Source: Deltaproteobacteria bacterium
GTDB taxonomy: Bacteria > Desulfobacterota > Desulfarculia > Desulfarculales > Desulfarculaceae
Assembly (NCBI GenBank): GCA_020444165.1
Contig: JAHLLK010000120.1
Span: 1 to 11,883, forward strand
DNA: 11,883 bases
Direction: 5' to 3'
Position 1 is the stretch's first letter; every line of letters begins with the position of its first letter. A model generated the notes under the pieces. The model made no database searches, had not been told where the DNA came from, and saw only the letters and a program-made list of their open reading frames with translations. Made by a program: the position numbers and the translations under genes. Positions 10,349 through 11,883 of the stretch are shown in pieces.

Positions 10349-11883
10349 ATGGGCCTGGTCGTTGATCTCTTCGCAGGCGGCGGCGGGGCCAGCCTGGGCC
10401 TCAAGTGGGCCCTGGGGCGGGACCCGGACATCGCCATCAACCACGACCCGGACGCGGTGGCCATGCACCGGGCCAACCACCCGGGCACCCGGCACTTCTG
10501 CCAGGACGTCTGGCGCGTCCCGCCCGCCCGGGCCACTCAAAACCGGCCGGTGGACCTGCTTTGGGCCAGTCCGGATTGCACCCATTTCAGCAAGGCCAAA
10601 GGCGGCCGGCCCCGCAAACAGAACATCCGGGATTTGGCCTGGGTGGTGGTGGAGTGGGCTAAGACCGTCCGGCCGGCGGTGATCATCCTGGAGAACGTAG
10701 AGGAGTTCCGCACCTGGGGGCCGCTGGACGACGCCGGCCGGCCGGTGCGCGAGCTGGCCGGCAGCACCTTCGAGGCCTGGGTGGGCAAGCTACGGCGGGA
10801 GGGGTACAAGGTCGAATGGCGCTGCCTACGGGCCTGCGACTACGGCGCGCCCACCATCCGCAAGCGCCTGTTCCTGGTGGCCCGGTGCGATGGGCAGGCT
10901 ATCATCTGGCCCGAGCCCACCCACGGCCCCGGCCGGGACCTGCCTTGGCGCACGGCGTCCGAGTGCATTGACTGGTCGCTACCCTGCCCGTCGATTTTTG
11001 AGCGAGCGCGCCCCCTGGCCGAGAACACCATGAAGCGCATCGCGGCAGGCATTAAGAGGTTTGTCCTGGAGGCGGCCGAGCCGTTCATCGTCACCTACTA
11101 CGGCACCAAGGGGGAGGACTTCCGGGGCCAGGGACCTGCCGAGCCCCTGAAGACACAGACCGCGGAGAACCGGCACGCCCTGGTCATGCCGTTTGTCGTT
11201 CCCGCGACACACCACGGTGACGTCCGCTCTCATGGTCCTGAGGAGCCTCTCCGCACCGTGACGGCGGCTCATCGGGGAGAGCGCGCCCTAGTCTCCGCCT
11301 TCCTGGCCGGGGCCGGCGGGCCTTCCTACGGCGGCAAACCCGCGTCCCTGGGCCGTCCCTGCGGCACTCTGCTGGCTGAGAACCATCAAGCTTTGGTGAC
11401 CGCCTTCCTGGCCAAGCACTACTCCGGGGTGGTGGGCAGCGCGCCCCAGGCCCCGCTCGGCACCGTAACCAGCATCGACCACCACAGTGTGGTTTCGGCC
11501 CACTTGGAGCACATGCGGGGGCGCTCGGGCGGTGCCCCGCTGTCCGGGCCCTCCTCAACCGTGACCGCCCGCGCCCACGAAGCCGTGGTCACCTCCCACC
11601 TGCTCAAACTTTACGGTACCTGCCAGGACGGCCAGGACCTGCGGGCCCCGGCTCCCACCGTCACCGCTGGCGGGCTTCACGCGGCCGAGGTCCGGGCCTT
11701 GTTGATCAAATACTACGGGCAGGGGATCGGACAGTCCCTTTCAGACCCGGCCGCCACTGTTACGGCCAAGCATCGCCTGGGCCTGGTGACCGTCCTGGTG
11801 GGCGGCGAGCCGTTCGTGATCGCCGACATCGGGCTCCGGATGCTGCAACCCCGGGAGCTATTCCGCGCGCAGGGCTTCCCGGA
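10349..11883 (+). CDS. C5-cytosine DNA methyltransferase (partial, runs off window)
   Basis: At least 511 codons of a C5-cytosine methyltransferase, which adds a methyl group from AdoMet to cytosine in DNA. Motif I is DLFAGGGGASLGL (residues 6-18). Motif IV is SPDCTHFS with catalytic C77, where most enzymes have PC rather than DC. Motif VI is ENV (115-117), motif VIII RKR (171-173), and motif X begins near GLRMLQPRELFRAQGFP at the window edge. Between VIII and X, instead of one recognition domain, a motif IX-like unit PxxTVTAxxxHxxxV recurs about seven times (residues 263-480). The ATG at 10349 has a GGGGG site about eight bases upstream and an in-frame TAG immediately before it. No partner restriction enzyme is visible, so an orphan phage enzyme protecting its own DNA is likely. 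Confidence 0.9.
   Translation, partial: MGLVVDLFAGGGGASLGLKWALGRDPDIAINHDPDAVAMHRANHPGTRHFCQDVWRVPPARATQNRPVDLLWASPDCTHFSKAKGGRPRKQNIRDLAWVVVEWAKTVRPAVIILENVEEFRTWGPLDDAGRPVRELAGSTFEAWVGKLRREGYKVEWRCLRACDYGAPTIRKRLFLVARCDGQAIIWPEPTHGPGRDLPWRTASECIDWSLPCPSIFERARPLAENTMKRIAAGIKRFVLEAAEPFIVTYYGTKGEDFRGQGPAEPLKTQTAENRHALVMPFVVPATHHGDVRSHGPEEPLRTVTAAHRGERALVSAFLAGAGGPSYGGKPASLGRPCGTLLAENHQALVTAFLAKHYSGVVGSAPQAPLGTVTSIDHHSVVSAHLEHMRGRSGGAPLSGPSSTVTARAHEAVVTSHLLKLYGTCQDGQDLRAPAPTVTAGGLHAAEVRALLIKYYGQGIGQSLSDPAATVTAKHRLGLVTVLVGGEPFVIADIGLRMLQPRELFRAQGFP

Noticed and set aside
1..11883. CRISPR array or restriction endonuclease partner
   Set aside because: No regularly spaced short repeats with unique spacers were seen, and no protein in the window looks like a restriction endonuclease, so the methyltransferase appears to be an orphan within these limits.

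Overview
The window is GC-rich DNA dominated by the left (integrase) end of a temperate prophage or phage-like integrative element. Its coding style (GC-rich codons, strong GGAGG-type ribosome binding sites, a tRNA-Lys attachment site) would suit a high-GC proteobacterium or Desulfobacterota relative. The sequence alone does not fix the taxon.

Left flank (1 to about 2180): this looks like the worn edge of another mobile region. It holds a truncated IS3-type transposase (57-290, minus), the C-terminal stump of what looks like a phage minor head protein (about 300-521, plus), and an AT-rich gene for a DUF2806-type protein (644-1642, minus). A roughly 500-base non-coding stretch follows, carrying a 73-base imperfect direct repeat with an embedded GTGGGAC motif and a strong hairpin. 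Bases 2180-2227 are the 3' half of a tRNA-Lys(CTT) gene on the minus strand without a proper 5' half. This is an attachment-site remnant, and it marks the left boundary of the main element.

Main element, leftward module (2286-6190, minus): genes run repressor, membrane SWIM-zinc-finger protein, small exported protein, ASCH-like protein, 70-aa protein, excisionase-like HTH protein, integrase. The last four overlap by 1-4 bases and form a tight operon with its own promoter (about 4426-4455). Divergent promoters and candidate operators lie between the repressor and the rightward genes (6191-6288).

Main element, rightward module (6289 to window end, plus): a 93-aa protein, a Ner/Cro-like HTH regulator, a CII-family regulator, then a 198-base leader with two very strong hairpins. 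After these come a small basic protein, a multi-zinc-ribbon protein, a 119-aa and a 70-aa protein, two micro-ORFs (32 and 27 codons), a DUF1937 nucleoside-deoxyribosyltransferase-like protein, a structured 156-base gap with a tRNA-like element, a 92-aa helical protein, and a C5-cytosine DNA methyltransferase that runs off the window.

The parts least explained by standard annotation are these: a 22-base exact repeat shared by the leaders of the two opposing operons, one copy of which can pair over the start codon of the ASCH gene; the long hairpins at 7415-7483, 7560-7586 and 9873-9911; a tRNA-like fold lacking an anticodon arm at 9930-9988; and a methyltransferase whose motif IX appears repeated seven times. 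No CRISPR array, rRNA or complete tRNA was seen.
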